Source of the DNA: Mesorhizobium caraganae | Lineage (GTDB): Bacteria; Pseudomonadota; Alphaproteobacteria; Rhizobiales; Rhizobiaceae | Direction: 5' to 3' | NCBI RefSeq assembly: GCF_016836705.1 | Contig: NZ_JAFCGY010000006.1 | Location: 124,001 to 188,000 of the forward strand | Length of the DNA stretch: 64,000 nt | In this document: piece by piece, positions 53,167-62,392 of the stretch | Position numbering within the stretch: the stretch's first letter is position 1 | Layout: every line of letters starts with the position of its first letter | The notes under the pieces: generated by a model | Databases searched by the model: none | Seen by the model: only the letters and a program-made list of their open reading frames with translations | Told to the model about the DNA's origin: nothing | Translations under genes and position numbers: made by a program

Positions 53167-53890
53167 ACTCCGTCAGGCGATTCAAAGCATTGGACTTTGC
53201 GTCCTCATGCCTTTCGTCTTCGCTCTGCCCGCCTCCGCCGATCCCCTGCCCGCCGGCTTTGTCCGCCTTGCCGATGTCGATCCCACAATCCGCCAGGACA
53301 TCCGCTATGCCGGCCTGGAAAACTTCCTGCATCGCAAGACCGACGGCTATGACGCGCCGGTCTGCATCCTCACAAGGCAGGCGGCGCAAGCGCTGTCCCG
53401 CGTGCAAAAGACGCTCACTTTCGACGGCCTGACGCTGGTCGTCTTCGACTGCTACCGGCCGGCTCGCGCCGTCGCCGACATGGGCAAATGGACCAGGGAG
53501 GGCGGCCCGTCCGACCCACAATGGTATCCCAAGATCAAGCGCGGCGACCTCATCGCCAAGGGCTATATCGGCGAACTGTCCACCCATTCACGCGGTTCGA
53601 CCGTCGATGTCGCCATTGCCCGCAGCGATGGCAAAAGCACATCATCCGCTGCCTGCGGTGCTACGGGTGCCGGCACGCTCGATTTCGGCACCAGCTTCGA
53701 CTGTTTGGATCCGGCGAGCGAAACTGCCCACCGCCCGCTCGCGGCCGATGCGGCGGCCAACCGCAAAAGACTGCTCGATGCCATGCGCGCCGGCGGCTTC
53801 AAGAATTATGCGCGCGAATGGTGGCACTACACGCTGGCAAACGAGCCGTTTCCGAGGCAGCGCTTCGACTTCCCCGTCACTGCGAATTGA
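53159..53890 (+). CDS. ddpX: D-alanyl-D-alanine dipeptidase (VanX/DdpX family), exported
   Basis: 243-residue M15D peptidase with a signal peptide (SIGLCVLMPFVFALPASA). Zinc and catalytic motifs are visible: DIRYAGLENFLHR, FDCYRPARAVADMG with the conserved arginine, STHSRGSTVDVAI (the SxHxxGxAxD motif, with threonine for alanine), and REWWHYTLANE with the catalytic glutamate and last histidine. The start is a TTG at 53159 that overlaps the pbpC stop by 8 bp behind GAAGG, so the two are co-translated. It would hydrolyse D-Ala-D-Ala in the periplasm. Confidence 0.88.
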   Translation: MNRLRQAIQSIGLCVLMPFVFALPASADPLPAGFVRLADVDPTIRQDIRYAGLENFLHRKTDGYDAPVCILTRQAAQALSRVQKTLTFDGLTLVVFDCYRPARAVADMGKWTREGGPSDPQWYPKIKRGDLIAKGYIGELSTHSRGSTVDVAIARSDGKSTSSAACGATGAGTLDFGTSFDCLDPASETAHRPLAADAAANRKRLLDAMRAGGFKNYAREWWHYTLANEPFPRQRFDFPVTAN

Positions 53891-54078
53891 AACCACCCAG
53901 CTGCTTCGACGAATCTCCGCCGCAACAGTCTTGCCTCCGCGCTGGCTGCTTCTACATAGCGCCGGACCGGCCTGAGTCGGCCTAGGCTAATATGAGGAAA
54001 ATGTTTCCTCTCAGCGCGCAATATCGGCGAAAAATTGCTTCAAGGGGGCAAAAAAGGCAACGTTGAATGCATCTAATT

Positions 54079-54095
54079 TCTATCAATTCGATAGA
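54079..54095. promoter_or_regulatory. Palindrome upstream of the sulfate-uptake operon
   Basis: TCTATCAATTCGATAGA is a 17-bp inverted repeat (6-bp arms, 5-bp centre), 28 bp before the first sulfate-binding-protein start. It is a candidate operator for sulfur-responsive control, perhaps by the Rrf2-type regulator at 60129. The preceding gap (53891-54078) has no coding signal. Confidence 0.5.
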
Positions 54096-54122
54096 GTTCA
54101 GCCGTCATCAACGGAGGCGGAA

Positions 54123-55151
54123 ATGACCAACCCTCATTTCAGGAAACTGCTCGGCGCACTGGTCGCCACATCGATCCAGTTCGGCACGCTCGGTTTCGCG
54201 TTTGCCGATACCACCATTCTCAACGTGTCCTACGATCCGACACGCGAACTCTACAAGGCGTATGACGAGGCCTTTGTCGCCCACTGGAAGGCCGAGACCG
54301 GCGAAACGGTCACCATCCAGCAATCGCACGGCGGATCGGGCGCCCAGGCCCGCGCCGTAATTGACGGCCTCGACGCCGATGTGGTGACGCTGGCCCTTGA
54401 AGGCGACATCAACGCCATCGTCACCAAGTCTAAGAAGATCAATCCGGACTGGCGCAAAAAGTTCGAGAACAATTCGGCGCCCTACACCTCAACCATCGTC
54501 TTCCTGGTCCGCAAGGGCAACCCGAAGGGCATCCACGACTGGAGCGATCTGGTCAAGGACGGTGTCCAGGTGATCACGCCGAACCCGAAAACATCGGGCG
54601 GCGCGCGTTGGAACTATCTCGCCGCCTGGGCCTACGCCAACGCCAATGACGGCGGCGACGAAGCCAAGAACAAGGAATTCGTCGGCAAGCTCTACGCCAA
54701 TGCTCCGGTGCTCGACACCGGTGCCCGCGGCTCGACCGTCACCTTCGCGCAAAAGGGCATTGGCGACGTGCTGATCGGCTGGGAAAACGACGCCTATCTG
54801 GCACTCAATGAATTCGGCGCCGACAATTTCGAGATCGTGTATCCGCCGACCTCGATCCTGGCCGAGCCGCCGGTGGCGATCGTCGACGCCAATGTCGACG
54901 CCAAGGGCACCCGCAAGGTCGCCGAAGCCTATCTCGGCTGGCTCTACTCCAAGGAAGCCCAGACGATCATTGCCAAGAACCACTACCGTCCGGCGAAGCC
55001 CGAACTGGTGGATCCGGCGGATATTCCGAAGACGCCTGAAATCAAGCTGATCTCCATCGACGATCCGCTTTTCGGCGGCTGGAAGAAAGCACAGCCTTAT
55101 CATTTCGGCGACGGTGGTATATTCGACCAGATCTACAAGCCGGCCCAGTGA
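54123..55151 (+). CDS. Sulfate ABC transporter substrate-binding protein (copy 1)
   Basis: 342-residue periplasmic protein of the Sbp/CysP family. A signal sequence ([20 protein letters not shown]) is followed by [60 protein letters not shown] and [17 protein letters not shown], all sulfate-binding signatures. The start at 54123 follows ACGGAGGCGGAA. It heads the cysTWA operon and delivers sulfate or thiosulfate to the channel. It is paralogous to the protein at 58880. Confidence 0.92.
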   Translation: MTNPHFRKLLGALVATSIQFGTLGFAFADTTILNVSYDPTRELYKAYDEAFVAHWKAETGETVTIQQSHGGSGAQARAVIDGLDADVVTLALEGDINAIVTKSKKINPDWRKKFENNSAPYTSTIVFLVRKGNPKGIHDWSDLVKDGVQVITPNPKTSGGARWNYLAAWAYANANDGGDEAKNKEFVGKLYANAPVLDTGARGSTVTFAQKGIGDVLIGWENDAYLALNEFGADNFEIVYPPTSILAEPPVAIVDANVDAKGTRKVAEAYLGWLYSKEAQTIIAKNHYRPAKPELVDPADIPKTPEIKLISIDDPLFGGWKKAQPYHFGDGGIFDQIYKPAQ

Positions 55152-55174
55152 GCTAAAATCTAGATCAGGACCAC

Positions 55175-56026
55175 ATGACCATAGCACCCGCCAAGGCGGG
55201 GTGGCGGTTCAGACAGCCGAGCGTCATTCCGGGTTTCGGACTGACGCTCGGCTTCTCGCTTGCCTACCTCACGCTTATCATCCTCATTCCCCTGTCGGGC
55301 CTCATCTGGCGTTCGGCAGCCCTCGGCTGGACCGATTTCTGGGCGATCGCCACGGACCGCCGCACCCTCAACGCGCTCGAAATCAGCTTCGGCGCCGCCT
55401 TCATCGCGGCGGCTGTCAACGTCGTCTTCGGCACGCTCGTCGCCTGGGTGCTGGTGCGCTACCGCTTCCCCGGCCGCCGCATCGTCGACGCCATGGTCGA
55501 CCTGCCCTTCGCGCTGCCGACGGCAGTGGCCGGCATCGCGCTGACCACGCTCTATGCGCCCAATGGCTGGATCGGCCATCTGCTGGCGCCGCTTGGCATC
55601 AAGGTCGCCTATACCCCGCTCGGCATCGTGGTGGCATTGGTCTTCATCGGCCTGCCCTTCGTCGTGCGCACGGTGCAGCCGATCATGGAGGAGATCGACA
55701 AGGAAGTGGAAGAGGCGGCCGCCACGCTTGGCGCCAACCGCTTCCAGATCATCACCCGCATCCTGTTTCCGGGACTGGCGCCGGCCATCGTCACCGGTTT
55801 CTCGCTGGCCTTCGCACGCGGCGTCGGCGAATACGGCTCGGTCATCTTCATCGCCGGCAACCTGCCCTACAAGTCGGAGATCGCGCCGCTTCTGATCGTC
55901 ATCCGGCTGGAGGAGTACAACTATCCGGCAGCGACCGCGATCGCCGCGATCATGCTTTTGCTGTCGTTCCTGATGCTGCTGGTCATCAACCTGGCGCAGT
56001 CATGGAGTCGCAAGCGCTATGGCTGA
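55175..56026 (+). CDS. cysT: Sulfate ABC transporter permease CysT
   Basis: 283-residue permease with about six helices. The CysT-specific [20 protein letters not shown] stretch precedes the EAA loop [20 protein letters not shown], and [20 protein letters not shown] closes the core. The start follows TCAGGACCAC. It overlaps cysW by 8 bp. Confidence 0.93.
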   Translation: MTIAPAKAGWRFRQPSVIPGFGLTLGFSLAYLTLIILIPLSGLIWRSAALGWTDFWAIATDRRTLNALEISFGAAFIAAAVNVVFGTLVAWVLVRYRFPGRRIVDAMVDLPFALPTAVAGIALTTLYAPNGWIGHLLAPLGIKVAYTPLGIVVALVFIGLPFVVRTVQPIMEEIDKEVEEAAATLGANRFQIITRILFPGLAPAIVTGFSLAFARGVGEYGSVIFIAGNLPYKSEIAPLLIVIRLEEYNYPAATAIAAIMLLLSFLMLLVINLAQSWSRKRYG

Positions 56027-56903
56027 CCCCGAAATCAAATCCTACGAGCCGCATCACGAGAGCCAGTCGGCGGCGGTGACCGAAAGCCTGCCGGTGCGGC
56101 TGCTGCTGATGGCGGTGGCCTTCGCCTTCCTCGTCATCTTCGTCCTCCTGCCGCTGATCATCGTCTTTCACGAGGCGCTGGCCAAAGGCCTCGGCGCCTA
56201 CACGGAATCGCTGTCCAATCCCGATACGCGTTCGGCGATCCGGCTGACCCTGCTGGTGGCGGCCATCGCCGTGCCGCTCAACGTTGTCTTCGGCATCTCC
56301 GCCGCCTGGGCGATCGCCAAGTTCGAATTCAAGGGCAAGGCGTTCCTGACCACGCTGATCGACCTGCCATTCTCCGTCTCGCCCGTCATCTCAGGCCTGG
56401 TCTATGTGCTTTTGTTCGGCGCTCAGGGGCTGCTCGGCGAATGGCTGAAGGCGCACGGCATCCAGATCCTGTTCGCCGTGCCGGGCATCGTGCTTGCCAC
56501 CGTCTTCGTCACCTTCCCCTTCGTCGCCCGCGAACTGATCCCGCTGATGCAGGAACAGGGCAATGGCGATGAGGAGGCGGCGCTCTCGCTCGGCGCCAAT
56601 GGCTGGCAGACTTTCTGGTATGTGACGCTGCCCAACGTCAAATGGGGATTGCTCTACGGCGTGCTTCTGTGCAACGCCCGCTCGATGGGCGAATTCGGCG
56701 CGGTCTCGGTCGTGTCCGGCCACATACGCGGGCTGACCAACACCATGCCGTTGCATGTCGAAATCCTCTACAACGAGTACAACGCCGTCGGCGCCTTTGC
56801 CGTCGCTTCGCTGCTTGCCGGCCTGGCGCTGGTCACGCTGGTCTTGAAAACACTTCTCGAGATGCGCTACGGCGCCGAGATCGCCGCGACGCGCGGACAC
56901 TGA
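56019..56903 (+). CDS. cysW: Sulfate ABC transporter permease CysW
   Basis: 294-residue permease, partner of Cys[21 protein letters not shown] and the EAA loop [20 protein letters not shown] are CysW-like, as is [20 protein letters not shown]. An N-terminal cytoplasmic stretch of about 25 residues precedes the first helix. The gene begins inside the end of cysT, indicating coupled translation. Confidence 0.93.
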   Translation: MADPEIKSYEPHHESQSAAVTESLPVRLLLMAVAFAFLVIFVLLPLIIVFHEALAKGLGAYTESLSNPDTRSAIRLTLLVAAIAVPLNVVFGISAAWAIAKFEFKGKAFLTTLIDLPFSVSPVISGLVYVLLFGAQGLLGEWLKAHGIQILFAVPGIVLATVFVTFPFVARELIPLMQEQGNGDEEAALSLGANGWQTFWYVTLPNVKWGLLYGVLLCNARSMGEFGAVSVVSGHIRGLTNTMPLHVEILYNEYNAVGAFAVASLLAGLALVTLVLKTLLEMRYGAEIAATRGH

Positions 56904-56916
56904 TAGAGGGATTTTC

Positions 56917-57957
56917 ATGGAAGTTCGCGTTGCCAACGTGCGCAAGGAGTTTGACCGGTTCCCGGCCCTCCATGACGTATCGCTTGACATCAAGTCGGGT
57001 GAGCTGATCGCGCTGCTGGGGCCGTCGGGTTCCGGCAAGACGACACTGCTCAGATTGATTGCAGGGCTCGAGCGGCCGACGCGCGGAAAGATCTTCTTCG
57101 GCGACGACGATGCCTCGCAGAAGTCGATCCAGGAGCGCAATGTCGGCTTCGTCTTCCAGCACTATGCGCTGTTCCGGCACATGACGGTCGCCGACAATAT
57201 CGGCTTTGGCCTGAAGGTCCGGCATGGGCCGTCGCGCCCGCCGGCGGCGGAGATCCGCCGCCGCGCGTCAGAGCTCCTCGACCTTGTCCAGCTTTCCGGC
57301 CTGGAAAAGCGCTACCCAGCACAGCTTTCCGGCGGCCAGCGCCAGCGCGTGGCGCTTGCCCGCGCCATGGCGATCGAGCCCAAAGTGCTTTTGCTCGACG
57401 AGCCGTTCGGCGCGCTCGATGCGCAGGTGCGTAGGGAATTGCGCCGCTGGCTGCGCGAGATCCACGACCGCACTGGCCACACCACCGTCTTCGTCACCCA
57501 CGACCAGGAAGAGGCGTTGGAGCTTGCCGACCGTGTCGTGGTGATGAGCCAGGGCCGGATCGAGCAGGTCGGCTCGGCCGACGAGATCTACGACACGCCG
57601 AACTCACCCTTCGTCTACTCCTTCATCGGTGAATCGAGCACGCTTCCCGTAAAGGTCGAGGACGGCCAGGTCTGGATCGCCGACCGGCCGATCGGGCTGT
57701 CCGCGCCGCATGCGCCGAGTGGCGAGGCAGTCCTCTACTTCCGCCCGCACGATGTCGAACTGCTCGACGGGTGCAGCGGCTGCATCGCCGGCACGGTCGC
57801 CGCCAGCCGCCGCGTCGCCGGCACCAGGCGCGTCGAACTCGAAATTGGCGGCGAACGCCAGCGCGTCGAGATCGAACTCCCCGTCGACCATCCAGCGGCG
57901 CAGAAGAGCCGGGTGGCGTTCAGGCCGCGGCGGTGGAAGCTTTTCCCGGCGGCATAG
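56917..57957 (+). CDS. cysA: Sulfate/thiosulfate ABC transporter ATPase CysA
   Basis: 346-residue ATPase. Walker A is GPSGSGKTTLLRLIAGLE, the signature LSGGQRQRVALARAMAIEPK, and Walker B VLLLDEPFGALDAQVRRELR. The CysA-type IFFGDDDASQKSIQERNVGF and FVFQHYALFRHMTVADNIGF segments are present, and a TOBE-like regulatory domain occupies residues about 235-346. It starts 13 bp after cysW. Confidence 0.94.
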   Translation: MEVRVANVRKEFDRFPALHDVSLDIKSGELIALLGPSGSGKTTLLRLIAGLERPTRGKIFFGDDDASQKSIQERNVGFVFQHYALFRHMTVADNIGFGLKVRHGPSRPPAAEIRRRASELLDLVQLSGLEKRYPAQLSGGQRQRVALARAMAIEPKVLLLDEPFGALDAQVRRELRRWLREIHDRTGHTTVFVTHDQEEALELADRVVVMSQGRIEQVGSADEIYDTPNSPFVYSFIGESSTLPVKVEDGQVWIADRPIGLSAPHAPSGEAVLYFRPHDVELLDGCSGCIAGTVAASRRVAGTRRVELEIGGERQRVEIELPVDHPAAQKSRVAFRPRRWKLFPAA

Positions 57958-57985
57958 TCCTCGACGTCTAATCCTCGATCAGTTG

Positions 57986-58384
57986 CTACTCCAGCCAGTT
58001 CTCGACCTTAAGGCCCTTAATCCGGCTGAACTCGCCGGTATTGGCTGTTACCAGCGTGATCCCCAGCGCACAGGCGTGGGAAGCAATGAAAAGGTCATTG
58101 TGGCCGATCGGCTGGCCCCGGGCCTCCAGCTCGGCACGAAGTGCGCCGTATTCGCTATCCACCGGCACATCGAGTGGCAGCACAGGTAACTCCGCCAGCA
58201 ATTCCTCGACCTTGGCGAGCAGCTTGGCCGATCCCTTGCGGGCGCAACCATAACGCAGCTCCGAGGCAATGACGATGCTGGTGCACAGGGCGCCGTCTCC
58301 CTCGCGAGCCGCCGCACCGGCGGCTTTGCCAGCCGGATTTCGGATCATGTCGCTGATGATGTTGATGTCGAGCATGAAACGCAT
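57986..58384 (-). CDS. vapC: VapC toxin, PIN-domain ribonuclease
   Basis: 132-residue PIN-domain protein. Acidic metal-site residues lie in MLDINIISD (Asp6), IASELRYG, and GHNDLFIASHA, with the family C-terminus VTANTGEFSRIKGLKVENWL. It has an isoleucine where most VapC proteins have threonine (MLDTN). VapC toxins cleave tRNA or rRNA. It is encoded after vapB with a 1-bp stop/start overlap (TGATG). The pair lies between the cys operon and a second sulfate-binding gene, on the opposite strand. Confidence 0.9.
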   Translation of the reverse strand: MRFMLDINIISDMIRNPAGKAAGAAAREGDGALCTSIVIASELRYGCARKGSAKLLAKVEELLAELPVLPLDVPVDSEYGALRAELEARGQPIGHNDLFIASHACALGITLVTANTGEFSRIKGLKVENWLE

Positions 58385-58653
58385 CAGAAGATGTCCTCGG
58401 GCCTGACGGGCACATCACGGATCTCGGGAAAGTCGTCTTCAGGACCAAGCGGCGGCTCTTTCGCCCATTGGGCAAGCAGTGCCGTGAGGCCGGGTTTGCG
58501 GACCGGCTCGATGATCAGACGGTCGCCGTCGCGGCTGATCAGGACTTTTTCGCCGGGAAGCTCGAACTCGACGGGAATGCGCACCGCCTGGCTGCGGTTG
58601 TTGCGAAAGAGCTTCGCTTCCCTCGGCGGCGTTGAATGGCGGTGTTGCGGCAT
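58384..58653 (-). CDS. vapB: VapB antitoxin, AbrB/MazE-type
   Basis: 89-residue antitoxin. The swapped-hairpin DNA-binding domain includes AKLFRNNRSQAVRIPVEFEL and EKVLISRDGDRLIIEPV; the C-terminal acidic tail (PPLGPEDDFPEIRD, PVRPEDIF) would occupy the toxin. It resembles NtrP-like VapB proteins of rhizobia in layout. It is autoregulated in the usual scheme, with a direct-repeat operator just upstream. Confidence 0.88.
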   Translation of the reverse strand: MPQHRHSTPPREAKLFRNNRSQAVRIPVEFELPGEKVLISRDGDRLIIEPVRKPGLTALLAQWAKEPPLGPEDDFPEIRDVPVRPEDIF

Positions 58654-58666
58654 GGCTGCTCATCCT

Positions 58667-58690
58667 TGTATATGCCATATGTATATGCCA
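58667..58690 (-). promoter_or_regulatory. vapBC operator, two 11-bp direct repeats
   Basis: TGTATATGCCA occurs at 58667-58677 and 58680-58690, a 13-bp period, starting 14 bp upstream of the vapB start codon. It lies where a VapBC complex would repress its own promoter. The 226-bp region to the next start at 58880 holds no other clear gene. Confidence 0.6.
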
Positions 58691-58879
58691 AAACGGCAAG
58701 ATGCAATCATTCTGCGACGCATTGGAAGGAAATCCTACCAACCGGCTGTTTCGGCAATACTTTTTCTCACCACCAGATGGCAGGCCCCGTCCCCGTGTCT
58801 GGCGGCGCTGGACATGGTCCTATTATGTTGGCGCATTATATCGGTGCATTCGAACCGGCATTCCCAAGGAGCCTTTTTC

Positions 58880-59866
58880 ATGAAGCGATTTTTCCTCAGC
58901 GTCGCCACCGCCGCCAGCCTGTTCCTCGCCTCCTCGCAAGCCTGGTCGGCCGACAAATTGCTCAACGCTTCCTATGATGTCGGGCGCGAATTGTTTGTCC
59001 AGATGAACAAGGCTTTCATCGCCGGCCATCCCGGCGTCACCGTCGACCAGTCGCATGCCGGCACCTCGGCACAGGCGCGCGCCATCGCCGAAGGCCTTGG
59101 CGCTGACGTGGTAACCTTCAACCAGGTCACCGACATCGACTTCCTGGTCAAGAAGGGCCTGGTCTCCGCCGACTGGCAGAAGGATTTCCCCGACAACGCC
59201 TCGCCCTTCTATTCGCTGCCGTCCTTCCTGGTGCGCGCCGGCAATCCCAAGCACATCAAGGACTGGAACGACCTCGTGCGCGACGACGTGCAGGTGATCT
59301 TCCCCAACCCGAAAACCTCGGGCAATGCGCGCTACACCTATCTGGCGGCGACCGCCTACGCCAAGGAGGCCTTCAAGGGCGACGACGCCAAGGTGAAAGA
59401 GTTCGTCACCAAGCTGTTCAACAACGTGCCGATCTTCGATACGGGCGGCCGCGCCGCCACCACGACCTTCGTCCAGCGCGAGATCGGCGACGTGCTGATC
59501 ACCTTCGAGTCGGAAACGCGCGGCATCCGCAAGGAGTATGGTGACGACAAGTTCGAACAGGTTACCCCAACTGTCAGCCTGCTCGCCGAATTTCCTGTGG
59601 CGATCGTCGATAAGGTCGCCGACGAGCACGGCACGCGCGATCTGGCTAAATCCTATCTCGACTTCCTCTACACGCCGGAGGGCCAGAATATTGCGGCTGA
59701 AAATGGCCTGAGAATCCGCAATGCTGAAGTCGCGGCCAAATACAAGGCTGACTTCCCCGATGTCCGCCTGCTGACGGTGGAAGAGGTCTTCGGCGGCTGG
59801 GACAAGGTGCAGAAGGAACACTTCGCCGCCGGCGGCCTGCTTGACCAGACCTACGGCAGCCGCTGA
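58880..59866 (+). CDS. sbp: Sulfate ABC transporter substrate-binding protein (copy 2)
   Basis: 328-residue Sbp-family protein. The signal peptide (FFLSVATAASLFLASSQAWS) is followed by LLNASYDVGRELFVQMNKAF, SHAGTSAQARAIAEGLGADV, IFPNPKTSGNARYTYLAATA and VLITFESETRGIRKEYG. The start follows AAGGAGCC. It is a paralogue of the protein at 54123 with many substitutions, so it may prefer a different oxyanion or serve under different conditions. No permease is beside it, so it probably feeds CysTWA. VapBC separates it from cysA. Confidence 0.9.
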   Translation: MKRFFLSVATAASLFLASSQAWSADKLLNASYDVGRELFVQMNKAFIAGHPGVTVDQSHAGTSAQARAIAEGLGADVVTFNQVTDIDFLVKKGLVSADWQKDFPDNASPFYSLPSFLVRAGNPKHIKDWNDLVRDDVQVIFPNPKTSGNARYTYLAATAYAKEAFKGDDAKVKEFVTKLFNNVPIFDTGGRAATTTFVQREIGDVLITFESETRGIRKEYGDDKFEQVTPTVSLLAEFPVAIVDKVADEHGTRDLAKSYLDFLYTPEGQNIAAENGLRIRNAEVAAKYKADFPDVRLLTVEEVFGGWDKVQKEHFAAGGLLDQTYGSR

Positions 59867-59898
59867 TATCAGCAGCACCCGACCTGAAACGGAACAAG

Positions 59899-59923
59899 AA
59901 AGCCGGCTCTTTGCCGGCTTTTT
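59899..59923 (+). terminator. Intrinsic terminator after the second sulfate-binding gene
   Basis: AAAGCCGGC pairs with GCCGGCTTT around TCTTT, and the transcript continues TTTCGTTTTT. It lies 32 bp after the stop codon and ends the plus-strand transcript. Confidence 0.88.
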
Positions 59924-60128
59924 CGTTTTTGCGCGCCGAACAAACAGCTTCCCCCGAATCCGGCGGCATATGTGAAAAACGTTACAAAGAATCAACGCGT
60001 TTATGCCTAACCTCTCAACCGGGCGGCTTGTTCTACGCGAAACCGGGTCGTTCAGGCGAAACGTCATGATTTGCACACAAACAACCGCCAGATGCGGGTG
60101 GTTGGGGTTTTCATGAACTGAATCGGGC

Positions 60129-60578
60129 ATGCTTACCAAAAAAGGCAAATACGGCCTCAAGGCCCTCGTGCATCTTTCCGGCCTGCCGGTCGGCCAGCTT
60201 GCATTCGTCAACGACATTGCGGTCGCCAACAACATCCCGAAGAAATTCCTGGATGCAATTCTGGGCGAGCTGCGCAATGCCGGTTTTGTGCTGAGCCGCA
60301 AGGGCAAGGAAGGCGGCTATCGCCTCGCCCGGCCCGCTTCCGAGATCAAGATCGGCCACGTCGTGCGCGTGCTTGACGGACCGCTCGCGCCGATCCCTTG
60401 CGCCAGCCGCACCCAGTACCAGCGCTGCGAGGATTGCGACGAGGCGACCTGCCAGGTCCGGCACATGATGCTGGAGGTGCGCCAGGCCATCGCCGAGGTG
60501 CTGGACAACAGAAGCCTCGCCGCCATGCGCGACGCCGACAATGACGATTTTCCGGTCGAACTGACGTCGCAGATCTAG
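60129..60578 (+). CDS. Rrf2-family regulator with four-cysteine motif
   Basis: 149-residue Rrf2 regulator. The helix-turn-helix is LAFVNDIAVANNIPKKFLDA, with the wing GKEGGYRLARPASEIKIG. The sensor part has PCASRTQYQRCEDCDEATCQ, with cysteines spaced C-x8-C-x2-C-x4-C, followed by QVRH. Such a cluster could bind Fe-S or zinc. It lies after the sulfate genes behind a terminator, so it has its own promoter. Control of sulfur uptake or cysteine metabolism is a reasonable inference; IscR-like Fe-S control is an alternative. Confidence 0.85.
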   Translation: MLTKKGKYGLKALVHLSGLPVGQLAFVNDIAVANNIPKKFLDAILGELRNAGFVLSRKGKEGGYRLARPASEIKIGHVVRVLDGPLAPIPCASRTQYQRCEDCDEATCQVRHMMLEVRQAIAEVLDNRSLAAMRDADNDDFPVELTSQI

Positions 60579-60635
60579 ATAAGTTCGAACCTTGAATGGC
60601 GTTCACCATGGCCTGCGGGCGCCGATTGCGCGCTC

Positions 60636-61841
60636 GTGGCACACGCAGTAAAGCGATTTTCGGAAGCGCAAGAACAGGTGGACACCGATCGGATGAGGCT
60701 GCCGTGGTTGGGAAAATCCCGGAAAGCCGATCGGACACCGTCGTCCGCCGTCATTTACCATACTGAAATCATCGCCGATCTCCTGGTGCCCGAGCGGGCC
60801 GAGCATGTGCGCTTCTTCAGCCGCAAGCTGGTTCGCCCCGGCAAGTTGCGTACCTTCAACAACAGGGATTTTCGCGAGCTGGTGCTGGCCGCCTTCTATT
60901 TCGGCGTCGCGGCATTGCTGCCGGTCAGTTGGTGGGCAGCGATCTGCAGCCGCGTATCGGGGCTGCGCCTCAAGCGCCATATCCGCAAGGACTTCGTGCG
61001 CTACGCCGCCGCGACGCGCGCGGTGCTCGGCAACGGCATCGATGCGCAAAGGCAGTTCAGGGCCCTGCTCTACGCCAACCACCGCAGGCGATTGCTGCTT
61101 GCCGCGCATCTCGTCGGCCGCCGCTGGTCACCCGATATCCGGCTTGAGGGCCTGGAGGGCCTGCAAGCGGCGCTGGCGCGCGGCCACGGCGCCATCATCT
61201 GGTGCGATCAATTCACGGCCCAGACCATCATCGGCAAGCGCGCGCTTTATGAAGCCGGCATCGCGGCGCACCAGCTCAGTGTCAGCGCTCACGGCATCTC
61301 CGACTCGACCTTCGGCCTGCGCTTCCTGAACCCGCCAATGGTCCGGGTCGAGAACCGTTTCCTGAAAAGCCGGATCGTCTTCGATCGCGGCGATGCCTAC
61401 CAGGTCACCGGCCGGATCCAGAAGATCCTTGGCAACAACGGCGTCGTGCTGGTAACCAACACCGTGCATGCCGGTTCGACATTCACCGAAGTCGGGATTG
61501 GCGAGAGCGGCTGGACCCACCTCGCCTCGGCGCCGACGAATTTCGCCGCCAGAGGCAAGGCGGCGCTGTTTTCCATGTCGACCTTCGAGACCGATCCGTT
61601 CCGCCAGTACCACGCCGTCCTGAGTCCCGAACTGGTGCCGGCCCAGGCGGGAACCGCTGAGCCCACGACAAGGACCGGCGGCGCCAAGAACATGGCATTG
61701 CAGGCCGAGTACATCCTGCTCAAGCGCGACCGCTTACTGGAGGCGCTGAAACTCTACCCCGAGCAAATGATGATCTGGTCCGGTGCCGACCGGTTCACCG
61801 AACGGCCGGAAAACGCCTTGCCCGATGAGGGTGGTTCATGA
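60636..61841 (+). CDS. Putative lysophospholipid/lipid A-type acyltransferase
   Basis: 401-residue protein distantly similar to HtrB/LpxL-type acyltransferases. YFGVAALLPVSWWAAICSRV marks the membrane-proximal N-terminus, LRLEGLEGLQ..ARGHGAII sits where the family has its catalytic block, and GKAALFSMSTFETDPFRQYH recalls the LpxL C-terminal half. The expected H-x4-D/E catalytic pair is not evident; the site reads IIWCDQFTAQ. It starts with GTG at 60636 or ATG at 60693, neither with a strong site. Its last 6 bp overlap the convergent gluconokinase gene. Confidence 0.65.
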   Translation: MAHAVKRFSEAQEQVDTDRMRLPWLGKSRKADRTPSSAVIYHTEIIADLLVPERAEHVRFFSRKLVRPGKLRTFNNRDFRELVLAAFYFGVAALLPVSWWAAICSRVSGLRLKRHIRKDFVRYAAATRAVLGNGIDAQRQFRALLYANHRRRLLLAAHLVGRRWSPDIRLEGLEGLQAALARGHGAIIWCDQFTAQTIIGKRALYEAGIAAHQLSVSAHGISDSTFGLRFLNPPMVRVENRFLKSRIVFDRGDAYQVTGRIQKILGNNGVVLVTNTVHAGSTFTEVGIGESGWTHLASAPTNFAARGKAALFSMSTFETDPFRQYHAVLSPELVPAQAGTAEPTTRTGGAKNMALQAEYILLKRDRLLEALKLYPEQMMIWSGADRFTERPENALPDEGGS

Positions 61842-62390
61842 TTTTGCGCCGGCCAGCAGGCTGGCAACGGCGCTAACGATGTCAGCCACTGGACGTGTGG
61901 CGTCGACCGTCAGCGCCTGCTCGTCGGCGCCAGGCGGCTCAAGGATGGCGAACTGGCTGTCGACCAGGCTGGCCGGCATGAAATGCCCCTTGCGGGCGTC
62001 GACGCGCCGCTTGGCGGTGACGGGATCGATCTCCAGATAGACGAAAACGATATCTCGGCGGAAACCGCGCAGACGTTCACGATAGCTGCGCTTCAGCGCC
62101 GAGCAGGCGGCGACCACGCCCTGGCCGCTGCCGGCCAGGTCCGCGATCCGCTCGCCAATGGCATCGAGCCAGCTTTCGCGAAGCTGATCGGTGAGCGGCT
62201 CGCCGCTCGCCATGCGCGCGACGTTTTCGGGTGGGTGCAGCCTGTCGCCTTCGACAAAGACGACCCCTTCCGCTGCTGCCAGCGCCTTGCCGACGGCCGA
62301 CTTGCCGCAGCCGGCGACGCCCATCACCACGATGGCCCGAGGCACTGAGCCGGCAGCGCCTGTTGGCGCCTGTGCCGTCTTTTCGTCCAC
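61836..62390 (-). CDS. gntK: Gluconokinase
   Basis: 184-residue GntK-type kinase. The P-loop is VVMGVAGCGKSAVGKALAAA; the substrate segment FVEGDRLHPPENVARMASGE and PLTDQLRESWLDAIG are diagnostic, followed by CSALKRSYRERLRG and RRDIVFVYLEID. It makes 6-phosphogluconate from gluconate and ATP. The start is probably GTG at 62390, 2 bp after the permease stop, so it is expressed with the sugar ABC permeases. That suggests the transporter carries gluconate or a related sugar acid. Confidence 0.9.
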   Translation of the reverse strand: MDEKTAQAPTGAAGSVPRAIVVMGVAGCGKSAVGKALAAAEGVVFVEGDRLHPPENVARMASGEPLTDQLRESWLDAIGERIADLAGSGQGVVAACSALKRSYRERLRGFRRDIVFVYLEIDPVTAKRRVDARKGHFMPASLVDSQFAILEPPGADEQALTVDATRPVADIVSAVASLLAGAKS

Positions 62391-62392
62391 GG

